Below, piece by piece: positions 53,446 through 62,758 of a DNA stretch of 64,000 nt. The translations under genes and the position numbers were made by a program. The notes beneath the pieces are model-generated. The model saw only the letters and a list, made by a program, of their open reading frames with translations, was not told the DNA's origin and did no database searches. The stretch's first letter is position 1; each line of letters begins with the position of its first letter. The DNA comes from JBCBWG01 sp036804185 (GTDB lineage: Bacteria > Pseudomonadota > Alphaproteobacteria > Rhizobiales > Hyphomicrobiaceae): contig JBHJOC010000030.1 of the NCBI GenBank assembly GCA_050330095.1, positions 1 through 64,000 on the forward strand. Reading direction: 5' to 3'.

Positions 53446-54369
53446 ATGACCGGGGCATCGCAGCGTCAGCTTGAAACGATAGACACGCGCGAAGCCACCC
53501 TCGCTTGGCTCCGGCGCGGCGCGGTCGAACTTGCGATTGCGAGTTCTGTCGCACCGGAATGCGCACGGGCCGCGCGGGCGTTCCGCGCGCTCTCGGTGCA
53601 CCTCTCTCGTCCGCCACGGGTCGCCATACTCGGGGAATCGAACACCGGTAAGTCCACGCTCGCCAATCACCTCGCCCAGAACGCGCTCTTGCCGACCTCG
53701 GTCTTTCAGTCGACGCGGCTGGCAAAGCTGCTTCGATACGCAGACAGGCTGTTTGTGGAAGCCCACATGGACGACCACACCGCGGAGCTGCGTTCCGACG
53801 TGCTGCCGCAACTGTCGAAGGTCAGATATCTGGAGATCGGGCTGCCCCTCCACAGGTTGAGGGATTTCGAGTTGATCGACATGCCTGCTGTCGATGCGGC
53901 AGACGCGGCGGAGACAGCGGAGCTCCTAGAGCGGCTGAAACCGGATCTGCTCGTGTTCTGCAGTGCTGGCGTCCAAGCTTGGAAAGAGAGCGAGCGGCAG
54001 CATTGGCGTGCGCTCAAGGGGACAGCGAGGGGGGGCGGGCTCCTCGTTCTGACCCATATGGATTTGCTCGCGCCGCAGGACCGTCAATCGGTGTTTGAGC
54101 GTGTCAAGCAACTCGCTGGCGCACAGTTCGCAGCTATCGCGTGTGTCGGACTCGTTGAGGAGAGCGTGGCGGACACGCAGGATGCCGATGCGCCAAAGCC
54201 TGTCGATCTCGCCGTTGGCGCCGCCCCTGACGGTGGCACCGGGTCACTGGGCCTGAGCCTGATCCTCGATTTTGCGCGCCAAGTCGAGCGCCGTCGGATC
54301 AGTCGCATCCGGCGAATCGCTCAGTGGATCGCCGGGCGCAGCCGTCGCAGCCTCGATCATCGCGACTGA
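53446..54369 (+). CDS. Small dynamin-like GTPase
   Basis: A 307-residue P-loop GTPase. G1 GESNTGKST (63-71); LLPTSVFQSTRLAKLL (81-96) is the dynamin-type LLPT...T segment holding the G2 threonine/serine; G3 is DMPA at 145-148 (in FELIDMPAVDAADAAE); G4 THMD at 203-206. No transmembrane helix, no stalk-length extension, so it is shorter than classical dynamins and ends in a basic helix (RRISRIRRIAQWIAGRSRR). It shares the LLPTSV motif with the 760-residue GTPase at 59975. Membrane remodelling is the family role; function here is unknown. Confidence 0.78.
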   Translation: MTGASQRQLETIDTREATLAWLRRGAVELAIASSVAPECARAARAFRALSVHLSRPPRVAILGESNTGKSTLANHLAQNALLPTSVFQSTRLAKLLRYADRLFVEAHMDDHTAELRSDVLPQLSKVRYLEIGLPLHRLRDFELIDMPAVDAADAAETAELLERLKPDLLVFCSAGVQAWKESERQHWRALKGTARGGGLLVLTHMDLLAPQDRQSVFERVKQLAGAQFAAIACVGLVEESVADTQDADAPKPVDLAVGAAPDGGTGSLGLSLILDFARQVERRRISRIRRIAQWIAGRSRRSLDHRD

Positions 54370-54436
54370 CGACTTGGCAGCGCGTGACGCCAACTGATGC
54401 GCCCGCACACATCCGTGGGCCGCAGTCCACGTCGCT

Positions 54437-56446
54437 TCAGCGTGCGGGCCGCCATGATGCGACGACCAGAGCCTCGAGGATCTTTGCATAGGCACCGTTG
54501 CCCTTCAGTCGCTCCAGGCCGAGATCGAGTGCGCGGATCAGCTCCGCAGCACCTTCATTGTCCCGCGGTGCAACGGCATGGAGCGAATCCATGAACAGTG
54601 TCGGCTGGTAGATCTCGAAGCTCTCCGTGACGCCAAGCTGGCCGATGACGTCGCGCGCCTCCAGGTCGGTTGCAAGGAAGCCATCGACTTCGCCGGTTTC
54701 GACCGCCGCGATGCAGTGCACGAGCGTCGGCCGCTGCACGGTCGTCATCTCGAGACGGGGCGCTTGCGGAGCATTGAGTGGCTCTGCGGGAACTATGACC
54801 GTCTCAGCGTCTTCAGGCACGCATGCCGTCAGCCGGATTGGGCCCGTCGGGTCTGCAGCCTGGCGTCCGTCGAGTTCGGCAACGCGGGTCGCTTTGACGT
54901 GCACACCTGCAACGACGCGCAGCAGCGGTGCAGAGAATATGCCCCGATCGCAGAGGTGAGCCGCAGCCCGTGTCAACCCGCCGGGGTCGTCACATCGCGG
55001 CCTCTGCCAAGGGAACGAAACGACTTCGGCAGCCGGCTCGGCGCCCGGCACCTCGATCAAGGCCGCGCGCGTCGACCAGCGCAACGCCACCTCGACAGTG
55101 CTGTCATCGAGGCCAGCCGCGAGGCTTTGGCGAAGGATCTCCGTCGCGATATTCTTTTCGGCCCCTGCCGGCTCAGTGAACGGAGGTCGTCTGATCGCAG
55201 CGATCACCACCGCGCGGCGGTCACCCTGGCTCGCGCCGATGCCCGTCGCCCGATCCTGGTCGAAGGCCCGTGCAGCCACGGGGGCCGGCTGTTGGCTCGG
55301 CGATCGCTGGCCAAGATCCTGGCTAGCCCTGGTGCCATCGGGGGCGCTGGGCGGCGGCGCCACCGCAACGGCGTCCAGTTGAACGTAGGAGCGCGGCGGC
55401 GCGACGATCGCGAGTTCACGCATCTCCGTGGCTGCAAGAATGCGGGCAGGGTCGATCGCGCCGAAGCGTTGCCACGCTGGGGGGATCAGTGACAGGTCGA
55501 CCTCGGGCCAGACACTGCGCGGGTGGGCGCTGCGCAAATCAGTCAAGCTGCGGTAGAAACTCGTGATGAATCTCTGAACCCTTGGAAACCGATCGCTGCG
55601 CTGGCTCCAGTTGAACGTTGCGAGCATGGCCGCAACGCCGAGACCGTTCACGGTCCCTCCGAGTTGCGCCGTTCCCGTGATCTCGAGTGGCACGAACGCG
55701 CGGCGCAAGCTCGGCGTCGCCGCGATCGGCAGCAGCGCGTAGCCGCCAGCCGCTTCAATCTGGGATTGGAATGGCAGCAGCTGCGCGCCGACGAGCAGGA
55801 TCGCATCGGCGCGGGGTAGGCCGCCACTGGTCTGGGGACCGGCGGATGTCGATGAGGCGAGAGTTTTGCCAATATCGACGAGGTCGATCCGGATGCCGAG
55901 GAGGTCCGCCAGTGTCTCGGCGGTCAAGCGCGCGTCGGGATCCTCAAGGACGACGCCAACGCGCAGCCCATCAAGTTCGCGCACCTCGCGGATTGGGGAG
56001 CGGGCAAACAGATAGATCGGATCGGTGTAAAGGTGAGAGACGATCCGAAGACGCAGACCGGCGGATGGCATCTCGCCCGCGAAGCTTGGAGCTGCGAGGA
56101 GGTCACTGCGCAACACGGCGAGTTCCACTCCGGGCCGATAGAGGAGGTCGCGTGCGCGCTCGATGCCGCCCAAACCGCTGAGAATCGAGATCTGAAGGCC
56201 CGTCTCCCCGATCGCGTCTGCCAACTCGCGCATGGCCTGGGCATCGCGACCAGATTGGCCGCGTCCGACACGGATCGTCAGCGCTGGGTCCAATGGCGCA
56301 GCCTGACGCTGAGCGAGAGCGGGAGGCGGACGGTCGACGAGCCCGAGGACGAGCCCGAGGCTGACCAGGCCGAGCGCCAAGGACCTGATCCAGGTCGATT
56401 GCGATGAGCTGAACGACATCGCTTGATGCCACACACGCAGTATCAC
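54437..56446 (-). CDS. Exported TAXI-type plus SBP3-like double binding protein
   Basis: A 669-residue protein; GTG at 56446 has GGGAG 8 bases upstream. A signal/anchor helix at about 21-37 is followed by LAQRQAAP. Residues of about 55-335 look like a TAXI (NMT1-like) solute-binding domain: TIRVGRGQSGRDAQAMRELA, VELAVLRSDLL, YLFARSPIREVRELDGLRVG and VQRFITSFYRSLTDLRSAHP. A proline-rich linker leads to an SBP_bac_3-like domain (about 400-665): RRPPFTEPAGAEKNIATEIL, then LVHCIAAVETGEVDGFLATD. Two binding folds in one chain is unusual. The second fold resembles the domain of the neighbouring LysM protein. No permease gene is near. Confidence 0.72.
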   Translation of the reverse strand: MILRVWHQAMSFSSSQSTWIRSLALGLVSLGLVLGLVDRPPPALAQRQAAPLDPALTIRVGRGQSGRDAQAMRELADAIGETGLQISILSGLGGIERARDLLYRPGVELAVLRSDLLAAPSFAGEMPSAGLRLRIVSHLYTDPIYLFARSPIREVRELDGLRVGVVLEDPDARLTAETLADLLGIRIDLVDIGKTLASSTSAGPQTSGGLPRADAILLVGAQLLPFQSQIEAAGGYALLPIAATPSLRRAFVPLEITGTAQLGGTVNGLGVAAMLATFNWSQRSDRFPRVQRFITSFYRSLTDLRSAHPRSVWPEVDLSLIPPAWQRFGAIDPARILAATEMRELAIVAPPRSYVQLDAVAVAPPPSAPDGTRASQDLGQRSPSQQPAPVAARAFDQDRATGIGASQGDRRAVVIAAIRRPPFTEPAGAEKNIATEILRQSLAAGLDDSTVEVALRWSTRAALIEVPGAEPAAEVVSFPWQRPRCDDPGGLTRAAAHLCDRGIFSAPLLRVVAGVHVKATRVAELDGRQAADPTGPIRLTACVPEDAETVIVPAEPLNAPQAPRLEMTTVQRPTLVHCIAAVETGEVDGFLATDLEARDVIGQLGVTESFEIYQPTLFMDSLHAVAPRDNEGAAELIRALDLGLERLKGNGAYAKILEALVVASWRPAR

Positions 56447-56587
56447 TCAAGCTTCTCCCAACCCATGACGCTCGACAGCCGTCGCAGTCGCTTTCTGGTC
56501 GTACCGGCCAATTCCGCCGAGGCGGCGACAGTTGGATCGCGCCCGTTTCCCACGGTTGCGCCTGCATGGCTGCCGCTCGACCTCGTG

Positions 56588-56744
56588 CCGCCGATCAGAA
56601 GTCCTGCACCATCCGCAACATACGCCTCCCGGGGACGTCTGATCGCGAAGCGGTACGAGATCCAATATGTTGCTCGTACCCTTTGCCTTCCGTAGTTCGT
56701 TCCAGCGTCTGACGAGGGTGACTCACGAACTACGGAAAGCGGGT
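56588..56744 (+). repeat. Dispersed two-module palindromic repeat, copy 7
   Basis: Module 1: CCGATCAGAAGTCCTG / CGGGGACGTCTGATCG (one arm has lost a base). Spacer GCGGTACGAGATCCAATATG. Module 2: CTTCCGTAGTTCGTTCCAGC / CTCACGAACTACGGAAAGCG, close to consensus. It lies between divergently read genes. Confidence 0.85.
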
Positions 56745-56959
56745 GCTAGCCCCGATGCCGCAGCCTCAATACGGTAAGGCTCGGCGCAGCGCAAAAAACA
56801 ACCCCCTCGCCCTGCGACACCATAATTGCCATAATCATGGCTTCATTGGGGTTTGGGATGGTGGTCTGGGCCGACTGTTGTTGTGCGCTGGCAAGGATGA
56901 CGGATTAGTCCTTGGCGAAATTGACATAGATCGGTTCGGCAATCGGGGTGGTCGTTTTC

Positions 56960-58381
56960 ATGGAACTCACGACAGGGGCGTGTGCGGAGCGTCGCGTGGC
57001 TGCGACTGGATTGCCGGGACGGAACCGCTCGGGGCGTTCTTGGTTTGCGTCTTGCGCGTCAGGCGGGTTGTCTGTTTTCCGGCGTGTCCTCGCGCTGACA
57101 GGTGTCGCGCTCTACGCCTTTGTGCCGTCCGCGGCAGCTCAGACATGCGGGCAGGATTATCGCATCGTCGAAGGCGATACGCTCGGGGCGATTGCTGCGC
57201 GAACGTATGGCGACCCCAATCAGTGGACGATTATCTTTTATGCCAATCAAGACCGCATCAGCGATGATGGGATGCTGATCAGGCCGGGGCTCGAGTTGCG
57301 GTTGCCCTGCATCGGACGCTCCCTGCAATCTCGCACGCCGGCGGTTACGGCGCCGACCTCGCCACCTGCACAAGCTGCCGCACAAAGCCCGGCGCCGCCG
57401 ACGGTCGCTGCCGAACAGCCTGTCGACCGAACATCGCCGAGCGGGCAAGCGGACCAAATATTGATTTCTTCGCTGTTGCGGCAGGTGCAACTCCTGACAG
57501 CAGATGGGTATACGCCCTTTACCGGTCGGACGCTAGAAAACGGCGGCATGATTACAGAATTACTGTCGAAATCGATGTCGATGGTAAAAAGTGAATCGAA
57601 TGGCCGCTTCGATTACTCTATTTCTTGGGTCAACGATTGGGCAGCACACCTCAGCCCGTTGTTGATTTCGCGGGCGTTCGATCTCGGTTTTCCCTATTCG
57701 AAACCAGACTGCACCGAACTTGCCGTGCTTGATCGTATCGACCGGCTGAAGTGCGAACGGTTTTTCTTTTCAGATCCGCTTTTTGAAGTCGCCACGTTGC
57801 TCTATACGCGGGTTGATTCTTCGATCAAGACCCTTTCGAGTGCGGACGTTCAGGGAACAACTGTCTGCCGTCCCGTCGGCTGGTCGATGCAGGAATTCGA
57901 TCAAGGCGGGCGAAACTGGATCAGGGACTCGATCGTCGTTGTTGTGCGGCCGCCGTCTTTCGATGCATGTTTTCAACTGCTTGCCGAAGGTCGTGTCGAC
58001 AGCGTCGCGGCCGACGAATTGACGGCCAGATCGAGCATCGCGCTTCTTGGGCTGGACGATGTGGTGAACCCTCTCGACGCACCGCTCAGCTTCTCGACGC
58101 TGCACGCCATGGTCACGCGCACCCATCCCCATGCGCGCACCATTCTTTACTACACCAACGAAGGTTTGCGCCGGCTCCGACAAACCCGTGAATACGATCA
58201 GATCGTCGACAAGCATCTGTCGGATTTCTGGTCGTCGCTGAAAACGGTACCAAACGCTGCAATCGCGACGCAGCGGGCAGTGGAACAGCCGCGGGCGGCA
58301 ACAGCGGTCCAGGGTCCCGCACCTGCGAGCGAGCCGGCTGCGGCATCTCAACCTGCAGAGCCCGTCCGCGGAAACAACTAA
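56960..58381 (+). CDS. Exported LysM plus SBP3-like protein
   Basis: A 473-residue protein (ATG at 56960; GTG at 56948 adds four residues, and a start nearer 57068 is possible because the signal helix lies late). A signal-like helix RRVLALTGVALYAFVPSAAA (about 41-60) precedes a LysM domain (about 67-116): YRIVEGDTLGAIAARTYG, then ANQDRISDDGMLIRPG. After a proline/alanine linker an SBP_bac_3-like domain follows (about 165-430): LTADGYTPFTGRTLENGGMI, SFDACFQLLAEGRVDSVAAD and FSTLHAMVTRTHPHARTILY. LysM should anchor it to peptidoglycan. Codon use looks AT-richer than neighbours. Ligand unknown. Confidence 0.75.
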   Translation: MELTTGACAERRVAATGLPGRNRSGRSWFASCASGGLSVFRRVLALTGVALYAFVPSAAAQTCGQDYRIVEGDTLGAIAARTYGDPNQWTIIFYANQDRISDDGMLIRPGLELRLPCIGRSLQSRTPAVTAPTSPPAQAAAQSPAPPTVAAEQPVDRTSPSGQADQILISSLLRQVQLLTADGYTPFTGRTLENGGMITELLSKSMSMVKSESNGRFDYSISWVNDWAAHLSPLLISRAFDLGFPYSKPDCTELAVLDRIDRLKCERFFFSDPLFEVATLLYTRVDSSIKTLSSADVQGTTVCRPVGWSMQEFDQGGRNWIRDSIVVVVRPPSFDACFQLLAEGRVDSVAADELTARSSIALLGLDDVVNPLDAPLSFSTLHAMVTRTHPHARTILYYTNEGLRRLRQTREYDQIVDKHLSDFWSSLKTVPNAAIATQRAVEQPRAATAVQGPAPASEPAAASQPAEPVRGNN

Positions 58382-58666
58382 TGGCGACGCTGTGGTCGTT
58401 TGCGGCACGATCGCTGCGCAGTGAGCTTCATCCGGGCGGGAGCGCTCGATCTTGCTGCGGCGCGCGGCCGCAATGCCGCGCAAACAGGGGAAACCCGAAC
58501 GCGGGTGTTGCGGGTCTCACGCTTGGTCCCCGCCTTCTGCAGTCTCGCCTGCCAAGCGTTAGTGACAAAAGCAAAACGACAAGCGTGACGTTGCTCGTGT
58601 TCCCTGCGTCCCCGACACTTGATCAATCGGGTGCTGCACAGGAAGCCGAGTGTCGGAGACGGAACA

Positions 58667-59542
58667 CTAGCGCGACCGGTTCAATCGCATCGATACGAGA
58701 ATACGTTCGAGTGAAACGTCTGGGGACACCAAGCCTTGCTGGAGGGCAATGTCGTACCAGCGCTGAAACAAGCGCTCCGCCTCGCGCTCGTCGGCTTCGG
58801 CATCGCGGGATGGAAGCTCGGACAGCACAATGGGGCTGTGAGCACGGGCTAGCGCCCAGACGAGATCGGCATTCTGGGGGCTTTCAGCCAGGTGCTGTTC
58901 CAGGAGCTGGCGGGCTTTCTGCACGCGCCCTTCTGCAAGGGCGCCACCGGCCGCAGCGATCACCTCTTCATGAGAGGGGCTCGGGCGTCCTGCCGGTGCT
59001 GCGGGCAGCCTCGCCCCCGTTGCAGGATCGGTACTCACGGTGCGATTCGGCGGCGGTGCGGTCTGCGGATCGCGGCTTGCCAGCGGGATCGCATCACGCA
59101 AGGCCTCTGCCGTTGTCGTCGACGTTGCCCCATCGAGTGCGCTCGAACGATTGCGGGGAGGGGGCGGTTGCGACGCTTCAACTGTGTCAGGTTCGCGCGT
59201 CGCGTCGACAGGCAGCCCATGCATCCAAAAGAGTGAGCCGCCAATGCCGACCACTCCAATGATTGCTGCGAACGCCACGATCGCCCGATATGAACGGGTT
59301 GGGGGAGCACGCGTCTCGACTTCGGCTGGTGGTGGGACGATCAGGCTTTTGCCGGTGGTACTCTCGGTCTGCGCCCGTGCGATGCGGGGCGTGCGATCGG
59401 TATCGAGAGGCTCCGACGGTTCGGGCGCAGCTTCTGGGTCTAGCCCAAGTTCCAAACGCTCGAGCAGGCGGCGGACGCGTGCGACGTCCACACTCGGTTC
59501 TGCGCCGTCTTTCAATTCCAAGGTCACACGCGGACCGTCCAT
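58667..59542 (-). CDS. Single-pass membrane protein with C-terminal TPR-like helices
   Basis: A 291-residue protein. N-terminal 85 residues are soluble and acidic, with RLLERLELGLDPEAA; a single helix at about 86-107 (AIVAFAAIIGVVGIGGSLFW); then a proline/threonine linker; then helices EVIAAAGGALAEGRVQKARQ and QNADLVWALARAHSPIVLSE that look like one TPR, followed by LFQRWYDIALQQGL. The long + strand frame across it is a shadow. Orientation would put the N-terminus in the cytoplasm and the TPR in the periplasm. It is divergent from the large dynamin-like gene and convergent with the LysM gene. Confidence 0.65.
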   Translation of the reverse strand: MDGPRVTLELKDGAEPSVDVARVRRLLERLELGLDPEAAPEPSEPLDTDRTPRIARAQTESTTGKSLIVPPPAEVETRAPPTRSYRAIVAFAAIIGVVGIGGSLFWMHGLPVDATREPDTVEASQPPPPRNRSSALDGATSTTTAEALRDAIPLASRDPQTAPPPNRTVSTDPATGARLPAAPAGRPSPSHEEVIAAAGGALAEGRVQKARQLLEQHLAESPQNADLVWALARAHSPIVLSELPSRDAEADEREAERLFQRWYDIALQQGLVSPDVSLERILVSMRLNRSR

Positions 59543-59974
59543 TCGAATTGCCCCGTCGAGAATCGCGAACCCCGTAACAGCTCCGGAGACAGCGTCGCGG
59601 TCATCGCTGCCATGTCAACATGGCAAATCCGCGCCAGAATTTCAAAAGCCTAACCAATTCCGGTTTACGTTTCGACGTGCAGTCCCGGTGCGAGGTTCCG
59701 CTCTTCGGAGCCGTGTCGGTGATGTGAAGGGCTGGTTATCTTCGCCGGTCGCATCCGGCGATAGCGTGGCTCCAGTTCGGCGTGTGCTCGGGCACGGCGC
59801 GAACGGGCCTGGACCGGAACGGTTGAGCTGAGGATGAGACTGGCGCCAGTGAGGGTCGGTTCGAGACTTTTGTAATGGTCAAGTACTGCCGTTGCGATGA
59901 TCGGCTGGGGGAGTTGGCCGGGTGGGAGCGCCATCAACGGTCGGGGCGCGCGGGCTTTGGGTGGGACTGGTCAA
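59543..59974. other. Divergent intergenic region
   Basis: About 430 bases between the leftward one-TM protein and the rightward large GTPase. The in-frame 26 codons upstream of 59975 (from 59897) could extend the GTPase, but they are glycine/arginine-rich and unlike the family. No repeat copy seen. Confidence 0.45.
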
Positions 59975-62257
59975 ATGAGCGGTGTCGACACTGCAGGAGG
60001 AGATGCAGGCTCGCGTGGCAACGCCCGCGCTTCGAGCAACAGCGCGCTGTCGCCAGCCGAATGGGATCCCATGGAGCTCGCAGACGCGCTTTACGCCCTT
60101 CGGACCGGTATCGACAGCAGCGCAGAGCGTCTTGCTGCTGCACTGATCATGGACCTCGGAACGCTCGTTGCCGATGCCCGCGATCTCGTCGCCCAACAGT
60201 CGTGCACGGTTGCCGTGATCGGGCAGATCAAGTCAGGCAAGAGCACGTTCATCAATAGCTGGTTCCGCCAGCCTGGGCTGCTGCCGACCAGCGTCGACCC
60301 TTGGACCACGAGCATCACGCGGTTGCGCCTCGGCCAGGCTGGTCCAGGCGGGATCAAGGCGCGCTTCACGTTCTTCGATCGCGACGAGTGGAAGGCGATC
60401 GCCACGGATGGTGGGCTCGTGCGCGATCTGACACGCCGTTTCGTGCAAGGGTTCGAGCCGGAACTGCTGACGCATCACCTCGTTGCCATGAAGCGACGCT
60501 CCGAGGCCCGCCTCGGCAGCGAACTCGAGCAGATTCTCGGAACCCAGCATGACTACACGAGCCTGACGCGCTCGATCCTCGATCGGTACGTGTGTGCTGG
60601 CCCGATGACCCATGAAGGCGAGGCAGAAGGTGTCGGCCGCTATTCGGACGTCACGCGGCAGGCAGACATCTTCGTTGAAGCCGACAGCGATGTATTTCCG
60701 ATCACAATCGTCGATACGCCGGGGACAAATGACCCGTTCCTGGTCCGCGATGAGATCACACGGCGAGCTCTAGTGGACGCCGATATTCACATTCTGGTCG
60801 TCTCGGCACGCCAAGCGCTGAGCGTACAGGATTGTGCGCTCGTCAAGATCCTGCTGGGCCTCAACAAGCGCGAGATCGTCATCTTCGTCAATCGGATCGA
60901 CGAACTCCCGGAACCTGCGCGGGATGTTCCTGAGCTGCGCCGCCGGGTCTCGGCTCAGCTTGCGCGCGAATTTCCCGAACTAACGGTCGACGTCGTGTTC
61001 GGCAGCGCCAAGTGGGCGGAACTTGCAATGCTTGCGGAGGCCGGCCCCCCTGGGGCTGCGATCGATGCGCGGATTGTGCGCTATGCCACGAGCCTTCAAG
61101 CGACAAACATTGCGTTTGTTGGAAAAAAATCTCCGGTCACGGGGCCACACCTTGGATCGCTTGCCGAGGTTTATGGCAGATGCTCAGGCTTCGCCGACCT
61201 GGAGGACGCACTCCGCGCGCAGATCCGTCGCAGCAGGCCGGCCCGCATCCTGGGGCAGACGATTACAACGCTGATTGAACTCGGGGAACTCAACCGGGCC
61301 GCACTCAGTCGCGAGATTGCCTCCGAGATGCGGCTTGGCGAGCTCGACATGGTGTCGGTGCACCAGATCGCGGAAGAGCTGACGTATGTGCGCGAACTGG
61401 CCTATCAGATCGAGAACCTGACCAAGGTCGTTCAGGCCGTGCTCGATGATCTGCGTACCCGCGGGCAGCAAGCCGTCAACGAGCACGCAGCACTGATCGG
61501 CAAAGCTCTGCATGGGCATGTCGCTGAAACCGCTGCGAAAGTTGGCGTCGCTTTTGCCAAGGGCGCACTCGGATCGTCGGGAACGCGGCTCAATCTCGAC
61601 ACGGATCGCTTGCGCCACCAGTTCAAGGCGATTTTCGACGTGAAACTCGCGGAGGCCAATGCGGCTCTCGACGAACTCGAGCACGTAGTGATCCCGGGGC
61701 TGGTCGAATTGATGGTCTCGAGCGCACCGGGCACGCTGGCGCAAGATTATGCCCTGCCATCGACGAGTGGACTGCAGCCCGCCGATCCACCGGAGCTCTG
61801 GCAGCCCATCTCACTTGAACTCGGTGAGCCGTGGTGGCGGCGCTGGTGGGATCTGGCTCTCGATAAGGAAAGGCGGCGTCAGAAGCTTGAGGCGGTTGTG
61901 ATCGCCGATTTCTCGCCGATTGCGGAAGCGCTCGAAACGGTGGCGGCCGAGCACCTCAAACACCGCCAGGCGCGGATCGCCAAGAACGCCGCTGTCATCT
62001 TCATCGGCCTTGCAGAACAGCTCAGGCGCAACACTGACACTCAACTGCAACGCGCAACCGAGTTGAACGCGCAACATGCCGAGATCGTCTCTGGCAAGCG
62101 CGGCGCAGCCCGGCTTGAGCGGCGCATGGATCTGGAGCGCCGCCTCGCCGACACCACCCAGAGTCTCGCAGAACTCAATGAACTCGAGGCCGCGCGGCGG
62201 GGGCCGACGGAACACAGTGCCGGTGCCAGTGATGTCGATGTAGCATCAATGCCCTGA
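59975..62257 (+). CDS. Large dynamin-like GTPase
   Basis: A 760-residue protein from the ATG at 59975. G1 GQIKSGKST at 83-91; LLPTSVDPWTTSITRLRLG just after holds the G2 threonine; G3 DTPG at 247-250 (ITIVDTPGTNDPF); G4 NRID at 306-309. Beyond the GTPase domain (to about 390) the chain is almost all helix with long heptad stretches (REIASEMRLGELDMVSVHQI, LEAVVIADFSPIAEALETVA, LERRMDLERRLADTTQSLAE), which suits a dynamin stalk. A region rich in tryptophan (PWWRRWWDLALDKERRR, near 645) may touch membrane. Bacterial dynamins remodel or protect the inner membrane. Confidence 0.85.
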   Translation: MSGVDTAGGDAGSRGNARASSNSALSPAEWDPMELADALYALRTGIDSSAERLAAALIMDLGTLVADARDLVAQQSCTVAVIGQIKSGKSTFINSWFRQPGLLPTSVDPWTTSITRLRLGQAGPGGIKARFTFFDRDEWKAIATDGGLVRDLTRRFVQGFEPELLTHHLVAMKRRSEARLGSELEQILGTQHDYTSLTRSILDRYVCAGPMTHEGEAEGVGRYSDVTRQADIFVEADSDVFPITIVDTPGTNDPFLVRDEITRRALVDADIHILVVSARQALSVQDCALVKILLGLNKREIVIFVNRIDELPEPARDVPELRRRVSAQLAREFPELTVDVVFGSAKWAELAMLAEAGPPGAAIDARIVRYATSLQATNIAFVGKKSPVTGPHLGSLAEVYGRCSGFADLEDALRAQIRRSRPARILGQTITTLIELGELNRAALSREIASEMRLGELDMVSVHQIAEELTYVRELAYQIENLTKVVQAVLDDLRTRGQQAVNEHAALIGKALHGHVAETAAKVGVAFAKGALGSSGTRLNLDTDRLRHQFKAIFDVKLAEANAALDELEHVVIPGLVELMVSSAPGTLAQDYALPSTSGLQPADPPELWQPISLELGEPWWRRWWDLALDKERRRQKLEAVVIADFSPIAEALETVAAEHLKHRQARIAKNAAVIFIGLAEQLRRNTDTQLQRATELNAQHAEIVSGKRGAARLERRMDLERRLADTTQSLAELNELEAARRGPTEHSAGASDVDVASMP

Positions 62258-62758
62258 AGCGGCGCGCGTCCAGCGGCGCCGCGCAGTCCTGCCAGAACGG
62301 CTGCCAGTCTCGACGATGCGGGACGGCTGATCGCAAGACCGTCCGAGGTCGCCTCTTTCGGCGAGGCTCTGTTGCAGGGTTACCGTGCGCAATGTGGCGT
62401 CGTTCAGGTGTTCTTAGGGCTTATTGGCCTACGCTGCAGGCAAGAGTGGAGCCTGAGGAACCGCGGACGACACGAGCGGTCGCTCGAGGGACGTGTCGCT
62501 TGCAGTCGTGACGTTGCGGAGCAGCTGTCGGGTCCGTGCCACGCGCGCGCAAGTCTAAGATATTGATGGACTTGTGACATTTGGTGCTGGTGCGCGGTGC
62601 GTGGGCGACCAACCGTCACGGGTGAAACACGAGGCGTGCCAGCCGAGAGGTCCGGGTGAAAATGGAAGGCGCGATCGAGCATGCGGTTTGGCATCGATGG
62701 TCTTCCGAGCGGCCATGTGTCGAAATGATCTTCGTCCCTCCGCAAAGGTCTCATTGCG
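62258..62758. other. Intergenic region before the PAS-GGDEF-EAL gene
   Basis: About 500 bases with no credible ORF and no copy of either repeat family. GCAAAGG at 62741-62747 may be the ribosome site of the next gene. The long minus-strand frame over this stretch runs into the next gene and is antisense. Confidence 0.45.

Noticed and set aside
9567..56744. Dispersed repeats as a CRISPR array
   Set aside because: Copies are kilobases apart, in both orientations, and each carries long internal palindromes rather than short repeats with spacers.
58381..59262. Plus-strand frame of 293 codons starting at the LysM protein stop
   Set aside because: It looks coupled (TAATGG) but its sequence is cysteine/arginine-rich, has no domain, and mirrors the opposite-strand one-TM gene.
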